This document shows, piece by piece, positions 63,948-64,000 of a DNA stretch of 64,000 nucleotides. Within the stretch, counting starts at the first letter, position 1, and the number at the start of each line of letters is the position of its first letter. The DNA lies in assembly GCF_902158555.1 (NCBI RefSeq), contig NZ_CABGGS010000043.1, positions 62,001 through 126,000 of the forward strand, written 5' to 3'. The translations under genes were made by a program, and so were the position numbers. This DNA is from Klebsiella spallanzanii. GTDB taxonomy: Bacteria; Pseudomonadota; Gammaproteobacteria; Enterobacterales; Enterobacteriaceae. A model generated the notes under the pieces. The model was not told the DNA's origin and did not search any database. It was given only the letters and a program-made list of their open reading frames with translations.

Positions 63948-64000
63948 GTAAACCTCATCGTTTGTTATATATCCGCAGCGGGTGCGGCTATCTTCCAGCC

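Overview
The window is a chromosomal segment from a member of the Enterobacteriaceae. Protein sequences match the E. coli/Klebsiella/Salmonella group almost residue for residue (rpsO, pnp, nlpI, deaD, mtr, ubiUVT, lpoA, rsmI, garPLRK, rnpB, exuR, exuT). The gene order follows the E. coli 68-71 min region with characteristic changes. A combined galactitol/D-tagatose (gat-tag) cluster occupies the site where E. coli has aga/kba, as described for Klebsiella and Salmonella. The genus cannot be fixed from the sequence alone; a Klebsiella-like relative is plausible. No tRNA, CRISPR array, insertion sequence or prophage was seen.

Layout. (1) 1-7.3 kb, core RNA metabolism: rpsO, pnp, nlpI, the 26-codon yrbN, deaD, then mtr. 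(2) 7.3-18.4 kb, an accessory block between mtr and yhbW, which are adjacent in E. coli. It is a complete set of genes for a biotin-dependent, Na+-pumping malonate decarboxylase (madG, a 40-codon membrane peptide, madB, A, E, C, D, H, K, F, then madL, M) with a LysR regulator. At the 3' end of the operon is a protein that looks like the RNA-binding antiterminator HutP. (3) 18.5-30 kb, conserved genes yhbW, ubiVU / ubiT, yhbS, yhbQ, yhbP, yraR, yraQ, dolP, diaA, yraN, lpoA, rsmI; yhbO of E. coli is absent. (4) 30-35 kb, the chaperone-usher fimbrial operon yraHIJK. (5) 35.3-47.1 kb, gatR, gatDCBAZ, tagH, tagT, tagK, gatY, and divergently a DeoR-family regulator with a tagatose-kinase-like sugar kinase. 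(6) 47.1-53.8 kb, galactarate catabolism garD / garPLRK and the RNase P RNA gene rnpB with a duplicated 3' tail. (7) 54-61.4 kb, a Spy/CpxP-like periplasmic protein, then yhaL, yhaK, yhaJ, yhaH, yqjG, yqjF, yqjKEDC, mzrA, yqjA; the tdc/cyu block found here in E. coli is missing. (8) 61.7-64 kb, exuR and exuT for hexuronates.

How the genes work together. Much of the accessory content is carbon scavenging. Malonate is imported by MadLM, activated on an acyl carrier protein, and decarboxylated through biotin to drive Na+ export. Galactitol and D-tagatose enter by PTS and converge on tagatose 1,6-bisphosphate, cleaved by GatY/GatZ. Galactarate is dehydrated and cleaved to 2-phosphoglycerate by the gar enzymes, and hexuronates enter by ExuT. 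The most unusual element is the malonate operon: a HutP-like protein, an unannotated OadG-like peptide overlapping madG, and a 265-nt gene-free gap with a 14-bp hairpin just before the transporter genes together suggest RNA-level control that I do not know to have been described.
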